From Lytechinus variegatus (taxonomy: Eukaryota; Echinodermata; Echinoidea; Temnopleuroida; Toxopneustidae): a stretch of DNA of 64,000 nucleotides. Position numbers and translations under genes: made by a program. The notes beneath the pieces are model-generated. The model made no database searches. It was not told where the DNA came from and saw nothing but the letters and a program-made list of their open reading frames with translations. Positions within the stretch are counted from its first letter, which is position 1, and every line of letters begins with the position of its first letter. Location of the stretch: contig NC_054746.1 of assembly GCF_018143015.1 (NCBI RefSeq), forward strand, positions 23,326,464 to 23,390,463, given 5' to 3'. Below, piece by piece: positions 42,450 to 55,169 of this stretch.

Positions 42450-45400
42450 AGAAAATCCTGTTATGTGAATGGGATTTTCTGTTTTTGTAAATATGTAGAA
42501 TAATAATAATGCATGTGAATTGAGTGAGAAAACCACCAGTCTGCCTGATCATGTTGTACCATAAACTAGGTTTTAAAATCAGAAGTACTGAATGTTCATT
42601 TTCTTTCAAATTTTGATATGAAAAAAAAAATTGTACCACAATTGTGTCCTTACAATGAAAGAGCGCCACCAAGTGGTCATTGCTTGTCAGGTGTTAAAAT
42701 GAATGCAATGAGAAGACATGGAAGTATAGTTTATTTTTTGAAAGAGAAGTATGTTATATCTTTATTTTTTATGAGACATTCTTTTTCCTTAATTGTGTCA
42801 GTTTGATTTTTTTGGGTGAAACTGTGGTAATTTGTTGATATATTGTTCCTTATTTGATGTAAGGTCGAGGCATGGAAAAGATGAAAAAGAATTGTATGTT
42901 TTATTTGAAATATGTAAACTCACCATTCCAAAAATACACTGCACAGCGTGCACAAACCTAATGATTCATGGTAACATTTGATAGTGTATTCATTTGAAAC
43001 TATTTAGAAATTATATCCATCCATACAACTCCATAGGTTTGACATAATATTTGGCATCAAGTTTGAAATCCTATAGCCGTGCTATATATGATGTTATAAG
43101 AAATACAGTATATTACTCAGTACTGTGATGCATATGAATATATTTATGATGATGTAAATCAATGTTATTTTTATCAGTGTATTTGCAGATACCCATATGG
43201 AGTCATGGGACAGCTTCATATACTGTTATTGAGGTTGAAATTGTTGCACTTTTCTTAAGAAAAAAAAGTAATTATCATACTGACAAACTTACAGCTTTGT
43301 ATTAGCATTTTTTTAATGACCCACTCATACTCGATATTGAATTTAAACTTTTTACATCCTTTTTGTACAGGCTTATATTGGTCATCTTTTTCATAATTTT
43401 GATTTTTTTTTAATTTTTTTTTATTTGATGGGAGGGGGAGGGTTTATTTTCAACACAATGAACATACAGTTCAATGAAACACAAATGACAGTCTGAAACA
43501 TTTTGTAGTGAAAAACAGTGATTTTAATGTATTGACTCTGTGCCAAAGTAGTCTTTAGTAATGTTATTACTAATATTAGATTATTTATACTCAATCAGTT
43601 CAGGTTCTTCTCTTTTTTGTTCCTATGTTAATTATTTATTTATTTGAGTAACGGTACTGGGAAGAACTATACTCGTGTGTCATAATTGTTTTTCCATCAG
43701 CTATCATTTATCAAAATCATTTTTTCCCTTTTTATGATGAAAATGGCATTCAATGCTTCTGTACCACTTAATGAAAGTTTATTATAATTGCTAATGATTT
43801 GCATTATTACTGTAATACTTGCATTTATCTTAATCATATCTCAACCCTTATTTCATTATTTATATGGATATATGCACTATTCTTGGGGAAAATATTGCAC
43901 AGTTGATCAACAATTTTTTTCTGAAGTGTCATTGATAAATAAGAGAGTCAGTCAGAGTCTCTTAAAAGTTGCACTGAGTGAAGTTTTAATTGTGATGTAT
44001 ACAAATAATAATTCCATAACTCGTGTTATTTGATGTTCCTTGTGTTCCCATTATTCTATCATTCCAATGAGAGATGAGAATGATATAGGCATTTAAACTT
44101 CATATATTGTAGCAGCTGAACTTAGACCAATGCATTCTTGCTTTCCCTGTCTTTAATACAAAATGAATCGCTTAAAATGCAGCTGTTTTTTTAATCGCAA
44201 GAGTTGTTAGTTAATAGAGGTTTGATTTGTCAGCACATTTGGCACTAAAATTCAATAAAAATGTTGTTCAGGAAATGAAACTTAACTAGTAATCTTCACT
44301 GTGGAAACATAAAGAGAAACATACTATGTAAGCATTTTGACCTCCCACAATATAGCAGACTTGATACATGGTCAAATGCTTGCATTTTTCTCTGGAGAAA
44401 TGAAAATAGTTCATTGAGGCACCAATTTGCATGTCTTTGAATAACTCCTTCATGTCAAACTTATTGTTCAAACAAAATATTATACATATGTATATAAACA
44501 CACTCAATGAAGTCTTCTCTCTTTATAGTATATTAGTATTACGAGCTACTAGAATAACATTGTATCTTCCCTTGTAAGTGAATTGACTTGTAGCAGATCC
44601 TGCTTGTGTAAGTAAAATGAAGATGTTTATTATCTCTGTCATATTTGTTTAAACCAAATTGTTCATCCAATAAACTGGATAGTACACGTAAGCAAGTATG
44701 TGATATGGTATAAAAGCAAATTGTTCATTTAATTGGACTTATATTTACCAAAAAATATAAGTGTATTCACAAGATAAAATTGCTTATTTTAGTACTAAGA
44801 ATGATTTCATTTGAGAACACTCACTCTGGTGTGTATTGCTATATAAATATGAATTCAGATTCTAATATTCCATATGAAAATAATTGTGAAAGGCTGAAGC
44901 TAAGAATTGCAATCTTGCTGGTAAATTATATTGCTTTGAAGATATTATAATGTTTTATTCATTTCAAATGAGAGAATTAATTTTATTGATTAATCATGTC
45001 TTTGGTTGGTAAGTTGTCTGTTTGAATTCATGAGGAATGTTCTTGATTTTTAGTGTCATTACAATATTAAGCACAGTGGTAAAAAAAGGATTGAAACTTT
45101 GATGATCATTTTATGAGAAATTATTCCCATATTGAAAAAAAGAATAATATCAAATAATTGCAATATAGATTAAGCTGATATTTACTTTAAATATCTGTAT
45201 ACATATTTTTTTTGATAATATAGCCTTCTTAAAACTCAAACTTGAGGGGTAACCTTATATTTTATATGTATATATTGATGTACATGTAATATTGTCTTTG
45301 TTTATCTGAAATAGAAATAATAGACTAATATTTTTTTTCTCCATTTGTAGCAATTTTTTTCTTTTGCTATTTATTTTTGAGCACACCTTGAGTTTGGTAA

Positions 45401-46762
45401 AATCCCTTTGCAGCTTTTAGATGAAAATGTATAGTTGAAGCTATTTGAATTATTGAATGTAAGATTACATTATTTGTAGAATAAAGTTATAAAGGAACCA
45501 TATTCTAAAATGGATTAATCAAACCGTTGTTTACTTGTTTGATATGTCACTTTGTAAACATTGTCCCATTTGTAATTAAATCTGATGGAAGCTTGAATTT
45601 GGAGATTATCGATTTATCAGCATTTATGGTACTGTCTAGAAGCAAGAAATTAAAAACTGTCATTTATCCAGACTTCCCTTCTAACCGACCTGTGTATCAA
45701 CCAGCTTCCCTCTTTTTTTATTCTTCATCAAACTAACTAAAAAAACATCTAGTTCTTGCAAAGTATTCATTTATTTTTTGTTCATATTATACAAACAAAA
45801 AGACATAATTGATTAAATATACATAAAACAACATGTATGAAATGTTTGTGTTAAAACAAAACAAATAACCCTTATACCCTATACATTTTGATAGAAATGA
45901 TGGCTAACTACATTTCTCCTACATGTTTATCTACCTTTATTGCTTTTACATTGTTGGTGGTCTCAAATGCTGCCTCAAATAACATAGAATTTCATATTGT
46001 TTGAAAACCTGCTAGCAAGCATTGTTACCACTGTTACCACTGCAAAAAAAAGTTTTGATGTGCTTGGCACTCTTTTAAACTCTTTAAAGCCTCTTCAGAA
46101 TATGGATTATTAAACCATAATCATGATTATCTTTATTTTATATGAAATAACACACACAAAAGTGAAATTTAAAGCAAAATTTGTAGCTAAAAATAACTGA
46201 ACTTATTATTAATTGATATTAGAAGATTAAAAATTCTATTCACAAATATATGCTGAAAATACAATCATATTGTTAAAACACACTATTTACTGATGTAAAC
46301 TATCCTGTAAGGTTTGTTTTTTTTTATTATGTAATTGATGCATTATATTTTTCATTAAATGAATGAATTCTCAATTTGATATTATTGTATTGACCAAATT
46401 GATAATGTTACAATCACTGAGACAATCTTTGAACTATGAATTCAAGACCAGTATATTGTTTTGTAGATTGTATGTTTATCTTCTGACTTTTGTTCTGTTC
46501 TGTTTTTTTGATTTGTGTGCTCAAATGTACTGCTATTGCAATGAAAGATAAATAAACATCTTGCTTGACAATTTCACAAGTTTGATATGTGGTTGATCTG
46601 TGAGTGCAAGATATGGTTTGCCACGATTGTAAAGACATCTCTATGGTCACGATCCTCCTTTAAAAGATTAACATGCAAAAGAGAAAAGAGTTAGAGGGGG
46701 AGAGAAGGGAGAGAAGGGAGAAGAAATAGAGATAGTGAAAGGCGGGGTGGGGATGAAAGAGC

Positions 46763-47050
46763 GACTTACTTTCTCTCTGCCCGAATGTGCCTTTGTGATT
46801 GTTGAGAAACTTCAATTTACAATGTTTTATTTTTGTTTAAAGTATCAAGTTTCAACTTTCGTAACAGAGGCAACGAGTACCAATTTTTTTCTCGAAGAAG
46901 GAGGGACTTACTTTCCCTCTGCCCGAATGTGCCTTTTTGATTGTTGAGAAACTTAAAATTACAATGCTAATCAACATTTTATTTTTGTTTGAAGTATCAA
47001 GTTAAACTTTCGTAACAGAGGCGACGAGTACCAATTTTTTTCTCGAAGAA
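46763..47050 (+). repeat. Two-copy tandem duplication, ~142-bp period
   Basis: GACTTACTTTCTCTCTGCCC at 46763 recurs at 46905 as GACTTACTTTCCCTCTGCCC. Both copies continue through GAATGTGCCTTT, TTGTTGAGAAACTT, TTTTATTTTTGTTT and TTTCGTAACAGAGGC and end in TTTTTTTCTCGAAGAA. Confidence 0.85.
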
Positions 47051-49530
47051 ATTCTTAGATTGACGAAGGGAAATGTGCTCTCGAACTTAAGCCTATTAAA
47101 ACCAAGGTACTGCCCAAGTCTAATATTCTAGACAGCTTTGATGAAATTTTATACCGATCGGCAAGTCTGCTCCTTTTAGCGAGAATCTAGAAGTGGCACT
47201 GTCATATGGTGGACCCCATGCTCGGTCATGGACTTTCAAAATGGACCCAAAACAAGTATTTTGCCACGTTTCCCGACTTTGAATGTCTGAAATTTTATAT
47301 TTCCATTATAGGGTGAAATATATCCCTTTCCCATGCTCCAGGCTCCAGGCTCTCAAGACTTTTATAAGTGCACTTTTTTATTCCTTATTTGGCAAGTTTG
47401 ATAGATTTTGAAGTGTACACACAGTACATTGCTTGTTGTGGACGAGCGTGGTGCCAAACATGTAATGGGGCAAGAATCCAGTCATTAAGGTGCTATGTAT
47501 ACTTCATTTTTCCCCCCCAAACATCCCGGCTGTTTTGTCTGCTTATATGAGGATTGGAAATGAAAAGATATAGGATTACTGCATAAAAGATTGAGCAGAA
47601 TTTTGGTAAAATGCATTAAACAAATTAAAGTGTAGTAAAGAACAGGTTTAAACTGACTGGAGATGGGTTTTAGTGATTTGAAATAATAGATTTAATGGAT
47701 CTGAAATCAATATCAGGTTGATATTGGACATATACATGTATGTAAATAATTTACAAGCTAGGATTGCATTTAAGACAAAACCAATTTGTTTTCTCTAGTA
47801 ATGAATGGGTAGGTGATAATGTGGTATGATATCTGATTAATAGGCTATTGAGCCAAAGTGCACTTTTGATAGAAGAGATGATTTTCTTTTCTATCTCATT
47901 TTAATAAATGAAGGGCATATTTTGCTGTTGTTCCTACGTATAGCTTACTTGACAGACGCTGACTTTCATACAAAACAGAGAAAACAGCAAATGCATATCC
48001 ATAAATATTTATTGATAATCGCATGATATTTAACAATGGTAATGAATTACATAGAGATTATCTCTCTCTACTTCAATAAATGTCACAAAAATATAGGCAT
48101 CTTATTAAACGGAATCCAGAGCTTAGAAAGCAAATAAAGTTAATAAATCAACAGAGGTACACATAGTGATCTTTCAGATCTGATTTTGTTCCAAAATATT
48201 GTTCACCATGATTTCCATAAATTTCAAAATTTGACAAAAATGTTGGATTTTCATCAATTCTGTGCATAATTTCATAAAACTTCAAAAATGGCTGTGATAA
48301 TGCTTTTTGGTGCCAATAGAATTCACAAATCTTACTATCAAGATCTGATACACAAATAAGAATACATTAGTCTGAGATATTAATGCTGGCAGAACATGCA
48401 AGGTGTTTCAACAAACCGATTTTAACGTACAAGTAATTTAAAATATACATTATTTCAGCACATAGATTTACATTCATATAATCAACCATTCACTTTCACT
48501 TAAAATACATTTGTCACTTAAATACTACTGATATCCATTGACCATTGATTTTAAGGTATTGGAGAAATATACCGTTCAAACTCACAAAAAGTCATAAAAG
48601 GTACAAATATACATGTAGTGCACAAACTATAAATGCAAACTCTAGTTTAAATAAAAGGGAAAAAATGTGTTTGATTGATCATATATTTTTTGCAAAAGAA
48701 ATAGGTGCATAGTCTTAAATTGTTCAGTATGGCATTCAGTGGGGTTTGATGCATAGCGTACAAGTCCATAGACAATGGTATAAAAGAAATTACAACAAAT
48801 TTAGCACAGTAATACATATTCAATTTTTAAATAATATTGTGTATATTCAACTATTGCATATTGTATGAGATCAGTACACAAAGACCACATATATTTGATG
48901 AGTAAAAGCTAATTTATCACCACATTCCATTTATACTAAAGGAGAAAATGCATTACAAATTCACCGGAAAAAAAAATCCTCTTTGAAATATATCATGAAA
49001 GTAAAGCATTAAAACAAATGACACAGGTGAATATGATCTCAGTAAGGGGTATCCATGAAATTATAGATTAGTCCATCCAATTTGGTTCTTGCCATAGTAA
49101 GGAACCAACTAAAAACTACTTGAGACTTCTTAGTCAAACTTGAATTCCCAACAATATAGTCTGCACTTACTTATACCTCAGTCACATTTCTTGTACGGCG
49201 AGTCACAAACAACCGTTTTAACATTTTTTTGTTCCAGCTACATGATTTGAATAGAAATGAATAAAACGGCTGTTTTCGACTCGCCATACAGCCGCCGTAG
49301 AGCAAATGTGACCACAGTATTAGGCAAACTCCCACACTTCTCTGCATACTTCTCCTTGACACACATACCGCACTTTGAATAGTATACATGTAATTGCATT
49401 CCATGTAATAAATTTCTGCCCCAAAACAATGACTTTCATCACCTTGTTCTGTATGTGTGATTCCTTCATATTGATCAAATCTTGAAAGCCCCCCCCCCAT
49501 GTACTTACATTAATACTCGAATGTAATTTC

Positions 49531-49536
49531 TTTATT
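49531..49536 (-). terminator. AATAAA polyadenylation signal after ANKEF1
   Basis: TTTATT on the plus strand reads AATAAA on the minus strand, 53 nt beyond the ANKEF1 stop codon. Spacing suits a short 3' UTR. Confidence 0.5.
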
Positions 49537-49588
49537 TAATCACATGATCAAACATCCAGTCCTGGTTCCAAATCAATATTCATGTATT

Positions 49589-49867
49589 TCAGTCATCATC
49601 GGAGTCCGCACCACCAAGTTCTTCTGATTTTTTCATGAAATTTTCATTGAAAGGTTGCCTGTAATCTGGGAAGTCGATACCGTCGCCATATCTCTGTCTT
49701 CGTTGTTCCTTCTTAATGATAAGCTCCCTTGTGTTTGGTACATTACTCCATGCTTTCAGGGGTACATATGTGATATCCTCCTGGTGTTCTATACCTCCGG
49801 CCATGGCTGATGCTGCTCGCAGAACGGAACCCTTACGCTCACGGGGTGTCGTGATTGGAGAGTCGGT
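49589..49867 (-). CDS. ANKEF1: ANKEF1 coding exon 7 (terminal)
   Basis: Residues 691-782 and TGA. Acceptor CTTTAG|ACC, phase 0. Encodes TPRERKGSVLRAASAM, then TYVPLKAWSNVPNTRELIIK and KKEQRRQRYGDGIDFPDYRQ, matching the human C terminus (IW ... AELIRKRELRRERF ... VDFDDF). Ends in an acidic ADSDDD. Confidence 0.92.
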   Translation of the reverse strand, partial: TDSPITTPRERKGSVLRAASAMAGGIEHQEDITYVPLKAWSNVPNTRELIIKKEQRRQRYGDGIDFPDYRQPFNENFMKKSEELGGADSDDD

Positions 49868-52800
49868 CTAAAGAAAACAGATAAAAGTAGATTTCGCTAG
49901 TTTCCATAAACAAGAGGCTGCATACCAGTTCTCAGATCATTTGTAGTCTTTATTAAATATTATTGGTATGTAGATACTAAGATTTTTTTAAGGCTTTTAA
50001 ATCTTGACCAAAATGGCCATTACAAAAGCTCATATTTTAGGGCAACCCCACATTTAGCCTCACAGTGCTTTTTTTTTAGATTGCTATTAAATCCTATTCA
50101 GGGTAAATTTCTTATAAAACTTTTTTTCAAGTCAAACTCCTGTATCAACTGACCTCTAATCCTTTACCAATCTGCAAACTTTCACTGACTCTACATCAAG
50201 CCACACACATAAAATGTGACTGTACTCTAATATTCACATTAAAATGAACATTTCCTTTCTTAAATGACAAACACATACGGTCTGGTTCATTAAACCACTT
50301 TACTATTTTATTAGAAGTAATTCTCTTCTGGGGACCTAGCAAAGCATTCCACAAACTAATCATTGGTGAGTGAAGTGCATACCTCAATCAACTTTGCACA
50401 CAAAATATGTTGCTATGTCAGTTAAAGTATATCTAAAGGCAAGCTCATAGGTTGTAAAGAACACAATATTGTCCGTCCATGCATCAAAATGGAATACATG
50501 TACATCTAAATAAGAAAGCTGGTATATCAAAACATATTTGACAAACAGAAACAGACACTATTTGAAAAGATTTGAGAATATTACCAGCTGAGATCTCCTA
50601 ATTCTTATAATTCAGTCAAAATTGAATTCTAAATTTATCTATAAACTAAGCATTTTTAAAAAGACAGGTGCAATTTCAAGAGTTTCTTTCTTACCCCTGA
50701 TGGTTGTGATATTAGACCACCTTGAGGGATTGGCGGTACAGACTGTGCTCTTTTGCCTCCATCGCTCTTCTTTCCAGCACTCTTCTTGCCCTTCTTCTTC
50801 CCTTCCTTTGGAGCTGGGATGGTGTCAAACTTGTCCGAGACGATTTGAAGAACCCTTGGATCGGCCCACCACCTCGCTACCTCCATAGCCGTGTCCCCTG
50901 AGTAGAAAGAACAAAGATTTGACTAAATCATATCTATCACAAAATTTATGGATCAAACACCTAGAGAGGGAGGGGCAAGAGTTGATAAAACATTTGAGAG
51001 ATCTGTATGCAAGAGAGAGAAAGGATCAAAAGGATGTCTTTTGGAAACTGTTACACTCTTTTGATGAAAAACACAGACTGTATTTTTTTTTAATTGGGGC
51101 AGTGAACAACTATCTGATTAAAAAACCTCTTATCACCTCATATTTTCAGAATAATGTAAATCAAAATCATATTGAAATTTATTATAACTGTTTTAAGGGT
51201 TTTCTGCCCTAAAGTAGTAATTTGAAAATATGAATTGACTTTTAGTAACGAAAAAAGCTACCAAAGTCTAATAGAGCTCAAACTTTTTTATATTTTTTTG
51301 CTCACTCTACACACTTTCTGTTAAATCTTACCTTTCCTATTTTCAAGTTGGACATTACAGCCTTTATTGATGAGATATTGTACAATGTTTGGAGATCCTG
51401 TTTGTATAGCTCTCATGAGTGGTGTACCTCCATTCAATGCCTGAGCATTCATGTCTGCACCAGCCTCTACTAACCGCTGGACGATATCTATCTGACCAGA
51501 CAGACAGGCGTGGTGAAGAGGGGTCCATTTGAAGTTATCACAAGTGTTGACCTGGGCCCTGGGTTAAAGTCATTTATTAAAATAAAAAATTATTATTATT
51601 ACATATATGCAGTGGAAATGGACCTACTATGAAATGTTCAATCTTGAAAAATACATGCAAGTCATAGCATATATTCAATCTCTAAATTTTTCTTTAAAGT
51701 GTCTTGATTACACTTCATATCCTTCTTATTTTACCACGTGACTTAGCAAGATGTTTTTGTACACTACACTTCTTATGTTCATGTAAACTACAGTGATTTA
51801 AGAAAATATCTCAGCACAAGCAGATATTCAGGTTAAAAAGTCAATGTGCATAAGTACAATTTTAAGCATTTTTAATTGCTTTTACATGGAAAAATTTATA
51901 ATTTATGGGGTAAAGGAGAAAATTATCAGATGGAAGGGGTTTTGAATCTATTAACTTGGTTGAACAGTATTTTATCCTATTCCAATTTTTTTTATAAACT
52001 GCAAATCACATGCAAATTCACTTACCCATTGTCAATTAGAAACTTGCTGATCTCCAGGTTTCCCTGACCACACGCAATCATAAGAGCAGTCTTGAAGTAT
52101 TTATCCCGTACATCCACACTCCTACCATGAATGTAAGCCTGTCGTAACGAGTCTATATCACCCATCTTTGCAGCATCGTTGACATTAATGTAAGTTTTAT
52201 CTGGATGACTAAGATACCATGCTGAGTCATCCTGAATGGGATGAAGTGGTGGTCTATCACGATCAAACCGACCGGTATCAGTGAATGGAACATGTCTCTC
52301 AATGAATACAGGTGGAGGTCCACCTCTTTCAGTCCTATCACCTTCGGGTCCTAAACAAATTGGCATTGGCACTTTGGTTTTACCCTTCTTCTTCTTTCCC
52401 TTCTTGCCCTTCTTTTTCTTTTCCTTTTTGGCGTACGCTGACATGAGATACGTTTTGTGAACATACTTCTTGGCTCCTAAAAAGTCACTGTAGTTGATAA
52501 CATTTTCTTTTGTCTTGTCATGAAGTTGGAATAGTTTTTTAAAGTCTTCTTCATCGATGGGTGCATCTAGCGACATGAGGACATCGTAGAACTGTTCCTT
52601 TGATACAACTTCATTCATCTCAGGGTCCATCTCCATGAACTTCTTTGAGAGTTCGTCTTGCCTGGCATTTGCCCAATCGTATACTCTGACAGCCCATGGC
52701 TCTGTGGGGAGTTTACCACCCGTTTGGATCTTTTTGGCAAGTTTCTCAGCCTTCTTGCATTCCTTCAGTGCATCCTTGAATCCATAGTTCTTTGCAATTA

Positions 52801-55169
52801 CCTTGGGAAGTAGGCCATCCTCATTCTTCATATGTGCTTTGGCACCTGTTTAAGATAGAAGAAAACATTTGAGTAGGTTTAGTATTCAACAATTACAATG
52901 AAAATAGCTTAGAGATGACATCTGTCATTATTCAAGCAATAAATTTCTTATTTCATGCAAGATAATTTTGTACATGAATGTAACTTGAAAAACAATGAAT
53001 ATACATGTAAATGTAGCATCAGAAGCTACTGAAAGTTCTAAAAATACAACCTGTTCTTTTTAGAATCAACTACAATACATGTAATTAGTATTAAATCGAA
53101 GTCAGCAAGCAAAATGTAAAATACTCCCTGAAGTTCCCATCATAAGGGCACACTCAACATTCACATACAGCACAGGATGTAGCAGTCTGTCTGGACTGGA
53201 TTTGAATCATCTACCAGTATGTGGAAATGTGATGATAAAAACGCACTTATAAAAGTAGTTGACATATTTACAGATTGCCTGTTAACAAGAAGAAAAACAA
53301 CATCAGTATCAACTGACTTTTAAAAAATGTATTGCCTAGATTAAGATTATCTTTGTAATGAATATCGAAGGAGGGAGATGAAATCTAGCATTTCAATAGT
53401 ATCCAATTCAAATTTGTTTGGTTTGGATACAGACTTGATCGTAGCTTAAAGAATAAACACTCTTTCAGGCTTTAGCCAGCACACAATTCACTTATGAAGC
53501 CTATTTGTTATCTTGATTAACTCGGACCTACCTCTTTGTGCAAGGTATCTACAACATAAGGCATGACCACCCTCTGCAGCATAGTGTACAGGTGTGTTCA
53601 GGATGACATCAACACATCCAAAGTCAGCCCCGTAGCTCGCTAATACCTGAAGAACTTCAAAATGGCCTCTCATGGATGCTCTGTGCGTAGGAGTCAGCAT
53701 GTTCTTGTCGGGTGTGTTCACATCACCCCCTTTAGTGAGGATATTCTTGACGACTTCAACGCTTCCGCTACCAGCTGCAGCATTTAGGGCTGTTCTTCCG
53801 GTTGACTGTATGAGTAGAAGATAAAATTAGATTAAATTTCAAAGTGCACAATTAGTCAGCAATCACAATTTAAACAAACACATTTACAGGTGAGCTAACA
53901 AACAACAGATGTATCAAGGAATATATCTATCTATTGTGTTACCATCCAGATAAAAACCTTTATTCAGTTCATAGTAATGGTACTTTATGTGATTCTTGAT
54001 ACTTGAGAAAGTGGATTTGGACCCCAAAAGTACCAACTCACTGTTCAGTACATTTTATTTTTTCTTAACACTAGCTCCAATTCTGTCTTCATACTGACTA
54101 CACAAATTTGCATCTCATATTCATATGTTCATATTACCATAGACTAGACATTTTGATATCTGATTTCCTGTGATTGAATATGCACCTCCTAGGTTTGGCA
54201 TTGTCTTCACCAAGCACTTCTCTTGCTCGTAATAATCATGTACATGTAGCCCTTGAGGGATTGAGATAAAACTTACTGGATGGGTGCTGTTTGGATCGGC
54301 ACCATGGTCAAGGAGCTTCTTACAGATTTCTTCATTCTCTTTTGCTTCCAGGCAGGCTACAACCAGAAGAGGCATACCATCATTAGATGTGTTGTTACAT
54401 TCTGCTCCGTTCTCAATAACTATTGACGTACAGCGAGCATGACGGCTGGTTGGCAAAATACAGTAGAATAAAATACCTGCGAAATTGGGAAAAAATTGAC
54501 TGTTAGACATTGTGCTGAGATTTGAGCTTTAACATTCAATTTGAAGACAAATTTTACAAACCTGTGTAACCACTAGAAATAAAATTAAACAGATTTAATA
54601 AAATGAATCACTTGCCCAACAAATGAAAGTGGAATTTTCTGAAAAAGGGGGCTTACATGTATATGTACGTACCTCAATTGATCACACAATGTATTATTTG
54701 TAGAGTAAAAGCACTTGATTTTGTTGTCAATCCAGAAATTTTAATTGTTCCAATTTTATCTAATAAACATTTTAAAGACATCAGTTTTAATTATGAAAAA
54801 ATATTGTTGAAAGACTTCTTTACCTTTTCCATCAGTGTCTTTTATTTTCATGTCCGAGCCAGCAGTGGCTAACACTTCAAGCGTCTGGACATGGCCAAAC
54901 TCTGCAGCTCTCATTGCAGCTGTTCTCCCTTTAAGATCGATGACATTGGGATGGGCTCCCAAGTCAAGAAGAAATCGCACCATCTCCTCATCATTGACTC
55001 TTGCTGCCAAATGCAATCCTGTTTCACCTTCCTCTGGTTCACTATAGTTGACAAGATGTGGGACTCCATTTGAGCACAGTTTCTCAATCTGCGCTTTGTC
55101 CTTTGATCGTACACACTGCAGAAACTTGTGAACTTGCAAGATTTCAAGTCTGGTTTGTGCAACTGGCAT
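49589..55169 (-). CDS. ANKEF1: ANKEF1 whole gene: complement(join(49589..49867, 50695..50897, 51332..51558, 52026..52845, 53532..53805, 54277..54476, 54824..55169))
   Basis: Ankyrin repeat and EF-hand domain protein 1 (ANKRD5), linked to the sperm axoneme/nexin-dynein region and motility. Seven exons sum to 2349 nt, 782 residues, against 776 in human. Domain order: N-terminal ankyrin repeats (about 45-300), an EF-hand-like region with degenerate loops (about 327-405), a lysine-rich linker (about 413-430), a conserved PxxFIERH ... HPIQDDSAWYLS segment, a second ankyrin block (about 500-640), a second basic linker, then a C-terminal block with a conserved Trp, RELIIKKEQRRQR and IDFPDY. The ATG at 55169 starts MPVAQTRLEILQVHKFLQCV, aligning with human; an upstream in-frame GTG was not used. 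All junctions are GT-AG and in phase. Confidence 0.93.
49868..50694 (-). other. ANKEF1 intron 6
   Basis: 827-bp GT-AG intron, AT-rich, no feature recognised. Confidence 0.85.
50695..50897 (-). CDS. ANKEF1: ANKEF1 coding exon 6
   Basis: Acceptor TTTCTACTCAG, donor TCAGGG|GTAAGA. Phase 1 in, 0 out. Encodes the end of the last ankyrin repeat (GDTAMEVARWWADPRVLQIV) and a lysine-rich linker with KEGKKKGKKSAGKKSDGGKR. This aligns with human [20 protein letters not shown] and its following linker. Confidence 0.92.
50898..51331 (-). other. ANKEF1 intron 5
   Basis: 434-bp GT-AG intron. A plus-strand frame of 97 codons at 50919-51212 has no family resemblance. Confidence 0.85.
51332..51558 (-). CDS. 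ANKEF1: ANKEF1 coding exon 5
   Basis: Acceptor TTTAACCCAG, donor AAAG|GTAAGA. Phase 2 in, 1 out. Two ankyrin repeats of the second block: NTCDNFKWTPLHHACLSGQI and ALNGGTPLMRAIQTG ... LINKGCNVQLENRK, matching human NFLWTPLHFACHAGQ and NNSTPLNRAIES. It has no long unbroken frame of its own and was found by phase. Confidence 0.92.
51559..52025 (-). other. ANKEF1 intron 4
   Basis: 467-bp GT-AG intron, AT-rich, no feature recognised. Confidence 0.85.
52026..52845 (-). CDS. ANKEF1: ANKEF1 coding exon 4
   Basis: Largest exon, residues 274-547. Acceptor TTAAACAG, donor AATGG|GTAAG. Encodes the link from the first ankyrin block (DALKECKKAEKLAKK), the EF-hand-like region (FMEMDPEMNEVVSKEQFYDV and LFQLHDKTKENVINYSDFLG), a KKEKKKKGKKGKKKKGK run, and HPIQDDSAWYLSH before the second ankyrin block. 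The first EF loop (DPEMNEVVSKEQ) lacks a full calcium-binding pattern. Confidence 0.94.
52846..53531 (-). other. ANKEF1 intron 3
   Basis: 686-bp GT-AG intron, AT-rich, no feature recognised. Confidence 0.85.
53532..53805 (-). CDS. ANKEF1: ANKEF1 coding exon 3
   Basis: Acceptor CTCATACAG|TCA, donor AGAG|GTAGGT. Phase 0 in, 1 out. Ankyrin repeats with STGRTALNAAAGSGSVEVV, NMLTPTHRASMRGHFEVLQ and NTPVHYAAEGGHALCCRYLA, matching human STGRTALMEASREG and [20 protein letters not shown]. Confidence 0.93.
53806..54276 (-). other. ANKEF1 intron 2
   Basis: 471-bp GT-AG intron, AT-rich, no feature recognised. Confidence 0.85.
54277..54476 (-). CDS. ANKEF1: ANKEF1 coding exon 2
   Basis: Acceptor TTTCGCAG|GT, donor CATCCA|GTAAGT. 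Phase 1 in, 0 out. Encodes [20 protein letters not shown] and KKLLDHGADPNSTHP, matching human [20 protein letters not shown] and LEKGANPNAIN. Confidence 0.93.
54477..54823 (-). other. ANKEF1 intron 1
   Basis: 347-bp GT-AG intron, no feature recognised. Confidence 0.85.
54824..55169 (-). CDS. ANKEF1: ANKEF1 coding exon 1
   Basis: Starts at the ATG complementary to 55167-55169; donor AAAAG|GTAAAG, phase 1 out. Encodes VHKFLQCVRSKDKAQIEKLC, the first ankyrin repeat (TGLHLAARVNDEEMVRFLLD) and the second (GRTAAMRAAEFGHVQTLEV). Close to human at the same places. Confidence 0.94.

Larger units (their letters stand above)
38876..49530. other. Convergent intergenic region between MEN1 and ANKEF1
   Basis: AT-rich, with no coding exon recognised. 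It contains two MITEs (41320-41710, 42119-42449), a SINE-like segment (41790-41865) and a 142-bp tandem duplication (46763-47050). Part of 38876-46600 may be an extended MEN1 3' UTR; the sequence alone cannot decide. Confidence 0.55.

Noticed and set aside
49171..49500. 109-codon minus-strand frame after ANKEF1
   Set aside because: Lies beyond the stop and poly(A) signal and starts in a C-run; no similarity.
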